Assembly: GCA_022457065.1 (NCBI GenBank)
Contig: JAJGBQ010000017.1
Location: 1-19,521, forward strand
DNA length: 19,521 bases
Direction: 5' to 3'
Origin: Curvularia sp. ZM96
Lineage: Eukaryota > Ascomycota > Dothideomycetes > Pleosporales > Pleosporaceae
Numbering within the stretch: position 1 is the first letter of the stretch; every line of letters starts with the position of its first letter. The translations under genes and the position numbers were made by a program. Positions 1 to 9,375 of this stretch are shown here, one piece after another. The notes under the pieces were generated by a model. It saw only the letters and a list, made by a program, of their open reading frames with translations, made no database searches and was not told where the DNA came from.

Positions 1-1914
1 AGAAGCCAATTCAGCTTCACTTGGCTACAAGCAAGGATGTCCTATTCTCGATCCAAGGAATGGTTCAACTTCGAGGAGCGAGATCGATCTGCTGAACAAG
101 ACTTTGCTTTTCAAGCTTGAGACGTTGTTCGGTACAGAACAAGACGGTCTTCTCGGACATCGAGACTCAAGGTGAAGTCCTCCTCGAGCTTCCACCAAAG
201 AGATCATTCAGATTGCTTCAGTCGATTACCGCTCGGGCACTGCATTTGGCAACCAGATCATGGACTACCTGGAGCGTAACAGGCTGTGGTCGACCAGCCA
301 GTGTTGTTTGAGAATGCTATTGCCACGGAAAGACACCTCTGAGCCTCAAGAGCACCGCCTCCAACGAACTACGCTCGCGTATCTGGCGATTACAACCCTA
401 TTCGTCTCATTGTCTTCGCCGCTTATGCCAACCTCCCTGGTACATCACTCATGGCATGTGCTCAGCGCAGCTGTCCGAAGTTTGGTCGAGACTGTGACAG
501 CTGAAAGCAACGTTGGTCGTGTCAGGGAGCTACCACGTAAGCCTCGTAGGCATGGTACTGCCTGATGATGATGCTGGACGTGGGCTTCAGCACGTTGGCA
601 TGGTTTCTGGCCGCAAGATCATCAAGATCGAGGTTAGCAACTGGAGACTGAGGAACAGGTCCTGCTTGGTGAGGCTGAGGTTGAACAACCCACAACTTCC
701 TACGTCTTCACTGAATTGAGGTTCTCAAGAGCAAGGCATGGGAATGGAGCTCTACAACAGCAGCCCTGTTGCTAAGGAGGTTTGGGACCGTGCTGATAAG
801 CACTTCATGGACAACTATGGTAAGTTGACCATTTTGGGATGCTCGATATACCTGCTAATTCTGAATAGGTTTCGCTATCACAAACATCGTGAAGAACAAC
901 AACCAGAGTTGACCATTCACTTTGGTGGTCCTGTCGGCAAGGCGATCCATAGATTACATGTCCATGACGTTCGAGACGGTTGCTGCCGATGGCACCATCA
1001 AATCTGAGAAGATCTTCAGGAGATTGATGAGAATGATACCACCTCGTACACCTATCGGTCGCCAGCTGGTCTGCTTTCTGCCACTCAATTCCGCAGCCAG
1101 CTCTTACTCATGGAGAAAGCATCCTTCGAGGATATGCGTGCCAAGAGGTTTTGATCCAAGTCAAAGCACGTTTGCCGGACATTCGCTCGGTGAATACTCT
1201 GCTCTGGCGGCCATGGCGAGGTCGTGCCATTGAAGTCTGTCTCCGTGTTCGCGTAGGTCTTACGATGCTGTGCAGCTGTCGAGCGTGACGGAGTTGGTCG
1301 CTCCAACCTACTCCTGTGTGCTGTCAACCTAGCAGGATCTCCAAGACCTTCAACGAACAGGCCCTTCAGTACGTGGTTGAGAACATTGCCGAAACGACTG
1401 GATGGCTGCTGGAGATTGTCCTACAACATCGCCAACGCAGTACGTCGCAGCTGGTGATCTTCGCGTCTCTGACTGCCTCTTGAATGTAACAGTTCTCTGG
1501 CAACAAAAGATCGACATTCAGGCGCTGCATGCAGACTCTCTCTCTTCAAGAGGTCAAGAATCACCTGGTCGAGATCATCAAGGGCTGCGCGAGCAGACCG
1601 AGGCATCCTAGCCTCTGGATCTCCAGCGCGGCTTGCTACCATCCTTCAAGGGTATTGATGTGCCTCCGACACTTCTTGCGTTCTGGTGTCAAGCCCTTCC
1701 GTTCGTTCCTTCTGAAGAAGATCCACAAGACATCCATCGACCCGAGCAAGCTGGTTGGAAAGTATATCCCAACGACTGCCAAGCCGTTTGCGTAAAAGTA
1801 CTTTGAGGATGTGTACAAGCTTACCAACTCTCCCAAGATTGGCAACATTCTGGCCAACTGGGAGAAGTACGAGAGAGCGGAAAGGAGGATGCCAAGGCCG
1901 AGGCAGCTGCTTGA
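1..1914 (+). CDS. FAS1: Fatty acid synthase beta subunit, 3' part (5' end outside window), frame-disrupted
   Basis: C-terminal part of the fungal type I fatty acid synthase beta subunit. Successive frames match, in order, the hotdog/dehydratase-like part (pieces such as EIDLLNKTLLFKLE, GEVLLELP, SLVETV, LVGMVLPDDD), then a segment including MGMELYNSSPVAKEVWDRAD, then the malonyl/palmitoyl transferase domain with nucleophile-elbow motif FAGHSLGEYSALAA (Ser codon 1183-1185), and the tail KLVGKYIP / VYKLTNSP / NILANWEKYE. An intron at 820-868 (49 nt, GTAAGT donor, TGCTAAT branch, TAG acceptor) restores the sequence NYGFAITNIV. The inferred stop is TGA at 1912-1914, after a tail ending KAEAAA. 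No frame stays open beyond about 100 codons: breaks occur about every 20-60 nt, mostly 1-2 nt indels. In the cell this subunit loads and unloads acyl chains in the cytosolic FAS complex. It could be a pseudogene, or a second copy serving secondary metabolism, but indel-dominated damage in a normally essential gene suggests sequence error. Confidence 0.88.
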
Positions 1915-2616
1915 ATCCGATGATATGTTGTATGGTCACAAGAAGAGACAGGGATCAAGAATGGCGTTTTGAGGGATGATGAATGTATGTGTATGGAACT
2001 TTGGCTTTGATATCCTAGCTCTGGAAAGGCTTGTGTGACTTTTATATATGAGAATATTGAATAATGCACTCGTTTGATTTCGAGATGAAACAATTTATGA
2101 TATTGCATGTGCACAGTATCTGGAAGTTTGGGCGCATTTGGCCAGTGTGTAACCTTGGTTTTCTTGACTGTTCAATCACCAGAAAAGTCATGGTGGAGAT
2201 GGCAGATTTGTCTTCGTTGCAAGCAACACGGAGAAGAAACAAGCGTAACACAAACAAGAAGACCACATGCTCCAAAACGCCACTTTTCGCCAGTAAATAC
2301 CCTTAAGTACCGGCCACCTCTACTCCAAATCCAAGCCCCGCCTCCTTTCGGTCCTGTATGTGCTCGAACCAATTTTTGTTCTAATCCACAGAAAATACAT
2401 GAAAAAAGAAAAAGAGATAGTGAAGGAGAGGAAATGTACAAGACGCGAAAGTTGATGAAGGAAAAAAACAAAGGAGAAAGACTATCTGAACATACCCTCT
2501 TTCTAGTAGTCCTGCTGCTGCTTTCTAACGGGTTTGCAGAGGAGGATGGGTCCAAAGCACTCGTTGTGGAAGGTAGCTGGGGCATGGTATGAGCGTGGAT
2601 GAGCGGCGGGGCCGCT
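1915..2616. other. Intergenic region between convergent genes
   Basis: This stretch holds the 3' flanks of the FAS beta gene (+) and the Brl1/Brr6-like gene (-). It is AT-richer than the coding DNA around it, with A/G-rich runs near 2390-2480. I see no supported gene, RNA gene or repeat. The long minus-strand frame that crosses it is a shadow (see rejected items). Confidence 0.6.
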
Positions 2617-4266
2617 TCAATGTGCCTGGCCGGTATATGGTGTATGCTGTGGTTGAGCATAGGGTGGCAATTGCTGTTGCCAGTTTGGTTGGTAAGGGTT
2701 ATGGTAGCTTTGTTGCTGATGGTCCATGTACGAATTTGATGCTGCTCGATGAGGTGTTTGGGGCATGTAGTCGTTTTGTGATTGTGATTGTGATTGTTGC
2801 TGGTGCTGCTGTTGCTGGGAGCGTATGAGGCCAAAAGCCCAATTTGAGAGGTTGAAGCCGCCAAAGATGATAATGGCTGTGAAGATCTGTGAAGGGGATA
2901 TGTTAGCGATGTTTTGTAGCCATAAGGAGGCAAGGCCCAAGTGTCTAGTTCAAGCCAGAAAAGCGGCTCTTTGGTTGGATCGCCGGAGGGTGTGTCCATA
3001 CAACTACACATGCTCGGCTTCTCTGCATCGCACATGTCCACACCTGATCGTCGACCGTGCTCCATGAAAACAAAGAGATTAAAACATACCATGGATTTGT
3101 GAACTCTTCCACAAAACTGTTGAAAATCATGGCAAACGTCTTCGCCGTGACACTCGCACGTGCAACCTTCTTGGGGTCGCGGTTCATGCAAGTTTCCCAC
3201 ACACCGCATGCCTTCTCCATAGCCGGCACTACCTCTTCGGGACGGCAGCGGTTGCGGTTGTATTCTGTCGCACAAGCAGCAATCTCGACCATGACCTCTG
3301 AAGCGTGCTTGGAGGACTCAATGTCTACGTCGGTCATCACGCCATCCACGCCGAATAGACAATGTACATGAAAAGGCTGCCGAGAAACATGTTGACGGTG
3401 AGTTGGAGATAGTAGGAGAGTACGGAAGGGAGGTTTGGGTGGGCTTCGACCCATGACAGGAAGCCTCCGAGGCTCATGGCGAAGGTTTGCCGGACAGCCC
3501 GCCTCCTTTGGCGGGACAAGTGGGCGGCCTGTATCGTTGTCCGAGTCATCAACGTCGTCGTCGGGAAGGGTGTTTGGCTTCTTGGATCGCGATCGCTCTG
3601 ATCGGCGCTTTACAATGCGGTTCTCGGCCTTTTGGAGTAGTATTTCTGGGGTTGATCTTTCTCCCGTTCCCGCTCACGCTCTCGTTCCTTCTCGCGGTCC
3701 TTGGTTGGGCTGGGGGTTGACATGAAGGTCCGCTTGAACCAACTGTCCCGCCGGCCGCCCTTTCTGTCAGTGTCGCCGTTACCGAGTCGCCCCATCCTGC
3801 TCGCCAATTGTGTGTCTGGTGTGCCGACGTCGCTGTCTATCATGGGTGTGCCTGGTGTTTCGCCGCCCGAACTGAAGTCGATGTCGTGTGAAGGGTGCGC
3901 ATCGACCAAGGGCTGGGCTGGATGTGTGCAGGTACCGAAGATGCCGGTGTTGAGGGCAAAGGCTTGCTGGGGTCGCGGTTGAAGAATGACATGCGGTTGT
4001 CGGGGTCGCGTAAACGAGTCGGCGTCGCAAAGCCGCCTTTGGAGGGGAGTCGAGATGTGCGTGGGAACCTACGTGGCCCAACCAAAGCCATGTTAGCATA
4101 TGCCTTCCATGCCACACACGGTCTGCGGAGTCAAACGAGACAGGCTGGAGTGCTTACGCTTCTTCTGCTGGCTGGCGAGGAACGGCGATTGTGCGTCAAT
4201 AGGCCCGGTTTGGTTTGTCCACTCAAAGTCCATGGGCGTAGTGGAAGGACGGTGGCTTCGCGACAT
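2617..4266 (-). CDS. Brl1/Brr6-family nuclear envelope protein (di-sulfide bridge nucleocytoplasmic transport domain)
   Basis: Integral nuclear-envelope/ER protein of the Brl1/Brr6 family, which helps fuse inner and outer nuclear membranes during nuclear pore assembly. Exon 1 is 4266-4158, starting MSRSHRPSTTPMDFEW; an internal Met at 4233 is an alternative start. Intron 1 is 4069-4157 (GTAAGC, TGCTAAC branch, TAG). Exon 2 carries a Ser/Pro-rich N-terminal half (PSKPLPSTPASS, GGETPGTPMIDSD), an Arg/Glu repeat tract (about 3660-3690), a first membrane segment (LSYYLQLTVNMFLGSLFMYI), then the lumenal domain with four cysteines at family spacing (ACATEYNRNRC and KACGVWETCMNRDP). Intron 2 is 2887-3089 (203 nt, GTATGT, GCTAAC branch, CAG). 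The last exon has a second membrane segment (IFTAIIIFGGFNLSNWAFG) and a Gln-rich tail ending at 2617. Frame breaks near 4045, 3894, 3631, 3093 and on both sides of the first membrane segment. Length about 450 residues. Brl1 and Brr6 cannot be told apart here. Confidence 0.87.
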
Positions 4267-4811
4267 GGTGTGCAGGTATGGACCGGCGAGGATGCCGTGG
4301 GAAACGACGAACAAGAGATGTCACTGTGCAAGTGGTGCGGCGGGCAATGCGCTGTTGTTGATCAACACATGCGTTCCTGGGTTCCCAGCTGCGGACTTCC
4401 GGCACTAGACTCAATTAGGTCGACGGCGGTTGCGCCCTGGTGTCGTGTGCGAGGCAACGCGAGCAGCTAACTGACACGGCCAGGTAAAGTGTTGCTTAGA
4501 GTTGAGTTTAGGTGTGCTTTGGAGTCGTACAAGGCACCAACCCGCTCTGTCCTGTGGTAACTCTCACTGAAGAACCGTGCTTATGTATCAACCCCGCTCA
4601 CGCGTCCCCTCTTTAGAGTTCAGTTTGCTTCAGATTCGCAATCATAATCTTGATCAATAATTCTACAAAGAAAGTAGACGTGAATCGTCCAAAAGAGTAT
4701 CTAAACTAACTGCACGTGCTAATGGCCGTGTTTTCCAGAAGAAAGAAAATTAAGAAAGAAACGCAGCTGATCTCATTACACTCAGCAAACATCGGCAGCC
4801 CAGGTCATCCT
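4267..4811. other. Intergenic: Brl1/Brr6-like promoter and P450 3' flank
   Basis: This 545-nt gap lies upstream of the Brl1/Brr6-like start and downstream of the P450 stop, both on the minus strand. An ACGCGT hexamer lies at 4600-4605, but ACGCGT also occurs elsewhere in the window at about chance frequency. No gene or RNA is supported. Confidence 0.5.
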
Positions 4812-6378
4812 CTATGCCAGTGTAAGACCAACCTTGACTCCGTTCAATGAAGAAAGAGTCAGTGTCAGGCCTTCTTTCCATGGCTCAGGGTCTCTGGTTT
4901 CGATGGCTTTGAATTCCTGTGCCAGACGGACAGTGACGTAGCTCGCTTCGATGAGTGCATACTGCTGGCCAAGACAGATACGTGGGCCGCCATTAAATGG
5001 AAGGTACTCCCAACCAGGGCGCAGCGTCTCCCAGCGCTCGGGCTTGAATTCGTCGGCGTCGGGTCCATACAGATCCTTGCGACGATGCATCGCGTAGGGT
5101 GAGTAGGCGACCATTGTGCCCTTGGGGACAAAAGGCGGTGCCTGGCCATCAGGACCACCACCACGAGGCAATACAGTGTCGCGGCAGCTAAAGCGTGAGT
5201 TTCCAGGTACAACGGGATGTGTGCGAAGTGCTGGGGGGGCGGTTAGTACGGGAACAGTAACAACGTGATCATGTCGGATAGAAACTTACATTCGTTCAGG
5301 CACCACTTGACGTATTTGAGGTTCTTCAACTCCTGATATGTTGGTGTGCGTCCCTCCAATGTTGCAACCTCCTCCCTAAGCTTGGCAAAGATTTCTGGCC
5401 TCCTGGCAAGCTCAAAGAACATGTTGCTCAACAAACTCGCCGTCGTGTCACGTCCAGCAAGCAAAATGTTGATGAGCTCCTCGCGTATCCTCTTCTTATC
5501 GGTCGTTTGCTTTGCCACCTCCTGGATGAAATAGTACTTGTGGTTGCCAGCTGCCTTCTCAGCATCCAAGTTCTCTCGGAACTGGAGAGCATCGTCGACG
5601 AACTTCTCAATGTACGTGTGGCAGATTTCAATGGCCTTCTTACCCTCTGGGTTTTTCCTGAAGCGGTCGAAAATCCCGTAGCGTATGCGGACAACGTCTG
5701 TTTGGGCAAAGTTAAATGCTTCACCAAAGACGGCGTCCTCATTGTCAGCGTCTTGGTGGCCAACCATGCGAAGTGAGTTGGTAGAGTGGTTGAACAAGAA
5801 CTCAGTTGCGGTGTCAAGCGTCAGGTGGAAGAAGAGGTTTTGCAAGTCAACGGTAGAGCCGTCCTTGGGAATGTGCTTGAGCATGAGGTTGAAGTGGCGC
5901 TCAAAAGCCTCAATGTCGGCAACTTGGTCTCGTGCAAAATTGGGTCGTAGGAGTTGGCGGCTGTTGGACCATCGTTCGCCGTCCGCATTGAAGATGCCAT
6001 GGCCCAGGAGAGGGCCAAAAGCAGGCTGTCTGTGTGCAAAATTGTAATCCTTGAACCTCAAGCTCAGAATGGTCTTGACGTTTTCAGGCTCGCAGGTTGT
6101 GATCATGGGTACATTGACGACCCGGCTGTGGTAGGTGTTGCCGAACTTCTCGTAACGCTTCTTGGTCTCTTCCAAAACGATGTGGTGTTTGCTGTTGTAG
6201 GCCAAAGCCTTCATGACATCGAGCCCCAGGATTGGGTCCTTGTGGAACTGTGCCTTGCATGGCTGGCAGCCATGTTCTTTCTTGAAACGCCGGCGTGCGA
6301 CGTAGAGGGCGATATGGGTGTAGAGAAGTAGGAGATAGCGGCTCCCACAACGATGAAGAGGAGTGGCGAATTTGCCAT
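4812..6378 (-). CDS. Cytochrome P450, CYP52-like alkane/fatty-acid hydroxylase
   Basis: ER-anchored P450 resembling the CYP52 group, whose characterised members hydroxylate n-alkanes and fatty acids at the omega end. The start at 6378 gives an N-terminal membrane anchor (MANSPLLFIVVGAAISY...LLLYTHIALYVARRR). A single 1-nt loss near 6328 splits this anchor; the rest of exon 1 is open. Key motifs are the post-anchor GCQPCK, I-helix AGRDTTA (5438-5458), and heme loop FNGGPRICLGQ (4965-4997) with the Cys thiolate ligand. The intron is 5231-5289 (59 nt, GTAAGT donor, perfect TACTAAC branch, CAG) and falls inside the K-helix ExxR motif, giving NESLRTHP after splicing. Exons 6378-5290 and 5230-4812 total 1508 nt, one short of 503 codons including stop, so the protein is about 502 residues, normal for the family. 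Substrate is inferred from family only. An upstream frame to 6679 exists but gives no anchor-like sequence. Confidence 0.9.
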
Positions 6379-6820
6379 GTTGCCTGCAGGCAGGTAGGCC
6401 CTCTAGTTGGATGTTGAGTTTGGCCGGTGGGGGTTTGGTGTTGTAAGACTTTTGTATATGGGGAGGTGGCGGGTGATGAGAAAAAGTAAAGATTGATGAA
6501 GGTAGTCTTTTCGCAAGCAACGATCCCCGAAACGCTTTATATTGGTTGGTAGACAGGTGCGGCTCCGACAATTGTGGAGTAGACGTTGACACTGGCGTCG
6601 GCTTCTCCGTTGGCGCAGGTTCAGGCAAATCAGATACAGTGTAACCTTTTTTTACCGCAACACTAATTTCCGCATGCACACACGCGAGAAAGAGCGTTAC
6701 TTCAGCGATGAAACGGCTGTTGTGCGAATATTTCGGCCGAGGTTTGGTTGTCTGTCGTTGCTCGACGCAAGTGTCTCCACAACTCCAAAGGGAAGTTCAG
6801 ACTCAAGGCAGACGTCGTCT

Positions 6821-6847
6821 ACACCCGTCGAACCCAATCACGGGTGT
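6821..6847. repeat. Perfect 8-bp inverted repeat with 11-nt spacer
   Basis: The arms are ACACCCGT at 6821-6828 and ACGGGTGT at 6840-6847, an exact reverse-complement match, about 445-470 bp upstream of the P450 start. It could be a dimeric zinc-cluster-type factor site or chance. No factor is identified. Confidence 0.5.
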
Positions 6848-7134
6848 TCGCAAAGTTCACTCCTTTTGGCACTTGGATGGTTTTGCAGCGGGGCCGAGTA
6901 TTAAGACCTGCGCTGCCAACGGGGCAGATTGACCTCTTATAGCGTCGACGGTGGTCAGCGGGCGTAACATCCTCGAGGCTACGAGAGGCGGCGGCGGATG
7001 AGGTAGCCATTCTAGCCATAAGTCCGGGCGGGGGAAGGCTGGAGTTGCAGTCCCCGGAGGCCAAGTCATGGGCATCTCGGTGATGCCGCTGCTGACATGG
7101 CTATGTCCTCCGAGATGCGCTAAGAGGCAAAGGC

Positions 7135-7162
7135 TGATTGGCTATGCGCACCGTGATTGGCT
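7135..7162 (-). promoter_or_regulatory. Tandem CCAAT boxes (AGCCAATCA twice)
   Basis: TGATTGGCT occurs at 7135-7143 and again at 7154-7162 on the plus strand, so AGCCAATCA reads twice on the minus strand with a 19-bp period, close to two helical turns. This fits the site bound by the fungal CCAAT-binding (Hap) complex. It lies about 760 bp upstream of the minus-strand P450. Assignment to that gene is an inference. Confidence 0.4.
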
Positions 7163-7627
7163 GCGTCAGCAGCTAAGCAGCCGGAGGAGGCGTCGTATCT
7201 AGAGCACATCCGGATCCGGAATATCCACTTTCTTTGCACTCCGTCCTGCACCAGCGTGGCCAAGCCCGGTACTCGTTTAGTGCCCGTTCCGTTACGCGCA
7301 TCCTGTCTGTGGGCTATGATTAGACTAATTGCTCTGGGTACACACAAACAAACAAACGTGCACATTCGACTTGGCGACTTAGAGTATGGTACATTATTAT
7401 GGGAAAACACCCAATCCGATGCAGTAGACTGGTCAGAGTTGGACATCATCAACTTGTCAGCAATGCTGATCGGTCCCTGGTCATTAGGGCCACATGTTAC
7501 CCTTACGTGAACAATCTTTTTGTCGTGCGAAATGCGGCACCTGGCACATACGCTTCTTCACATGCTCCACTTCCTGGGGCAGATCTTTACACACAGTCCC
7601 TACCGAGGGAATACTGTGGGTCTCCTA

Positions 7628-8505
7628 TTACTCCGACGAGATCCACTTCATGTGATTGATCGTCTCCCTCTCCAAGTACTCGTACACCTGCCCATAATCC
7701 TTGCATACGTGTTTTGCGTCCCATCCATCGCTACCCCCTCGGTCTTCGCCATCCTCGCCGCCCGGGAAGCTCGTGGCAGCACCTTCTAGCGCCACGTCCC
7801 CCGCACACATAATCGCCTGTCTAATGTACTCGAAGCAGTGGTTGATGTGCCATGGCTTCTTCACAGGGTCCACCGGCGCTGACGCAACCGTGAGCTTCAT
7901 GGAGTTGTACGATTCTAGTATCGTGTATAGACAGTGTAGCTGGTGAGTGACCGAGGTAGTAAACACGGTCTGGTTGGTGTAATCATGAATCGGGTGGGGT
8001 AAGTTCGAGTAATCTGAGGGGTTCTTCACGTTGACATAACCAAGGCCCTCTTCGACTCGGTCAGCAATGATCATATTCAACGTCAGTGGTCTCAGCTCAT
8101 ACCGGGAACGATGCTTAGCCATGCATGCTGCGTCTCATTGCTCCAGAAGTCTGCTGGCTCCTCGGGAGCAAACACAGTGCTGGGCTCGAACTTGACAATC
8201 TGCTGGGAGAAGGTTGGGGCAAACCCCGTGATATCACCTGCAAGCTCGTACACATGACTCTTTGCATGGTGCTGCCATCTCTTTTCTGCCAAAAGTCCAA
8301 CAATCACCAACAAAAGTATCGTGTCGAGCATCCATCGGCATCTCTTTAGCCACCTACAGACCGTTTTCCTTTTTCGTCGGGGCTGAGTGGCGATTTCCGT
8401 ATCCCAGGCGTCATCCACCTCGGTACTCGAATCAGATTCGTCGACGTTGTGCAGCGCGTCGTATCGCTGATGACGCTTCGGACTCTCCTTGGTTGCAAAC
8501 TCCAT
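7628..8505 (-). CDS. UstYa-like (DUF3328) membrane-anchored protein
   Basis: Member of the UstYa/DUF3328 family. Characterised members act in fungal RiPP (ustiloxin-type) and other secondary-metabolite pathways, in oxidative cyclisation or modification. Both diagnostic HxxHC motifs are present: HQLHC (7931-7945) and HINHCFEYIRQAIMCAGD (HxxHC at 7835-7849). An N-terminal acidic/basic segment is followed by one membrane span (MLDTILLLVIVGLLA). The start at 8505 (MEFATKESPKRHQRYDALH) is preferred for its context ACC-ATG; an in-frame Met at 8550 would add 15 residues. The intron is 8056-8102 (47 nt, GTATGA donor, GCTGAC branch, GAG acceptor), giving VPVEEGLGYVNVKNP across the junction, as expected for the family. 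No frame breaks. About 276 residues. The nearest gene on the same strand is the P450, 1.25 kb away; no precursor-peptide gene is seen. The product's substrate is unknown. Confidence 0.86.
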
Positions 8506-9375
8506 GGTCGACGCGCCGTGGCTTGATTTGTAGGATGGAATTACTGGCATTACAAAGAATATCCTCGGACGAAAAGATCAGGTTCATCAAATGAAGGGGA
8601 AACGGCGTTTATGCAGCGTCGTGTTGATCATCGTTGACGCTCAAACATCTGCTGCGACACAACTTTTACATGTTACATATCGAGCCTCAGAGGTCCACGC
8701 GTCCAGCGCCAAGTTTCTTTGTTTACCCGATTAGCTCAAACTCCATCAACGCTTCAACGCTATTGACTCTATTGACCCTGTCGATTCTATTGACTGTATT
8801 GACTTCGATTCTATTGACTCGTCTCTTTAGGGTTCGTTGTGTGATCTAAGGCGCTAGCTTGCAATCACTATTCATCTTAGCAGAGGCGCGATACAAGTCG
8901 CGTGAAAGTCAGGACATGATAGTGCTGACATCAGCAGCGTGCTCTACAGCGAGAAGTGATAGGTTATAGGGAAAGCTCAACACAACGCGTCGAAGGCATA
9001 GGTAGTGTTCATAATTCGATAGAGTGTGCATTTGTTGCATCGCCGTGCATCCCATGATACACACAGAAGAACCCGCTGAACGTGTTAGAATGGCAGTTTG
9101 ATATATTGTAGGTAGGCTATGTTATGAGCAAGGGGTGTAACTAAAGGTGGTTGGCCTAGGTAACCCCTCGACACCTACTATCGCAAGCTCATGTCACACC
9201 TCGTCACAGACCTAAAGCTATAGAGTATACAACTTGTAGAAACGAGCCACATTTATGCATTGTACTCGATGCGGGGATACTTTCTTGGGAAGCCCTTTCG
9301 ACAGGCGGCTGCCAGTCCCTTCGTGCCTTCAGCTGCTGAATTCGCCGCTGGTCGGCATTAGCCGTTGAGGTGCAA
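8506..9375. other. Intergenic: UstYa-like promoter and 3' flank of the 583-residue gene
   Basis: About 870 nt. It contains a degenerate 9-bp tandem repeat (8760-8819, listed separately) and AT-richer sequence around 9000-9150. A plus-strand frame across 8634-8849 translates the repeat as Leu/Thr-rich sequence but has no other sign of being a gene. Confidence 0.5.
8760..8819. repeat. Degenerate 9-bp minisatellite, consensus CTATTGACT
   Basis: TATTGAC occurs five times in 58 nt, starting at 8761, 8770, 8788, 8797 and 8812. Spacings are 9, 18, 9 and 15 nt, and decayed units (TGTCGATTC, TTCGATTC) fill the gaps. This makes about six to seven units of 9 bp. It lies roughly 255-315 bp upstream of the UstYa-like start. 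Because the period is a multiple of three it also keeps a plus-strand frame open as an LLT-type repeat. Confidence 0.8.

Larger units (their letters stand above)
6379..7627. other. Intergenic: P450 promoter and UstYa-like 3' flank
   Basis: This 1.25-kb gap is upstream of the P450 (-) and downstream of the UstYa-like gene (-). It contains an 8-bp inverted repeat (6821-6847), a CCGAGG hexamer (6737-6742), a minus-strand TATAAGAG string near 6940, and a pair of CCAAT boxes (7135-7162), each noted separately or in the findings. Short frames here show no family features or codon regularity that I recognise. No RiPP-precursor-like repeat peptide is visible. Confidence 0.55.

Noticed and set aside
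1..1914. Repeat-induced point mutation as the cause of FAS damage
   Set aside because: RIP makes C-to-T changes and stops without length changes; the breaks here are mostly small indels and the region is not TpA-rich.
2172..3275. 367-codon minus-strand open frame, the longest apparent frame in the Brl1/Brr6 area
   Set aside because: It runs through the 203-nt intron, the last exon in another frame and 3' flanking DNA; its composition is low-complexity and the true frames show the conserved cysteines and membrane spans.
6826..6845. GGTTCGAC on the minus strand as a tRNA B box
   Set aside because: It sits in the spacer of the 8-bp inverted repeat, and no cloverleaf can be drawn around it.
8634..8849. 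71-codon plus-strand frame with an LLT-type hydrophobic repeat, possible small membrane peptide
   Set aside because: The hydrophobic repeat is a by-product of the 9-bp DNA repeat; there is no other coding evidence.
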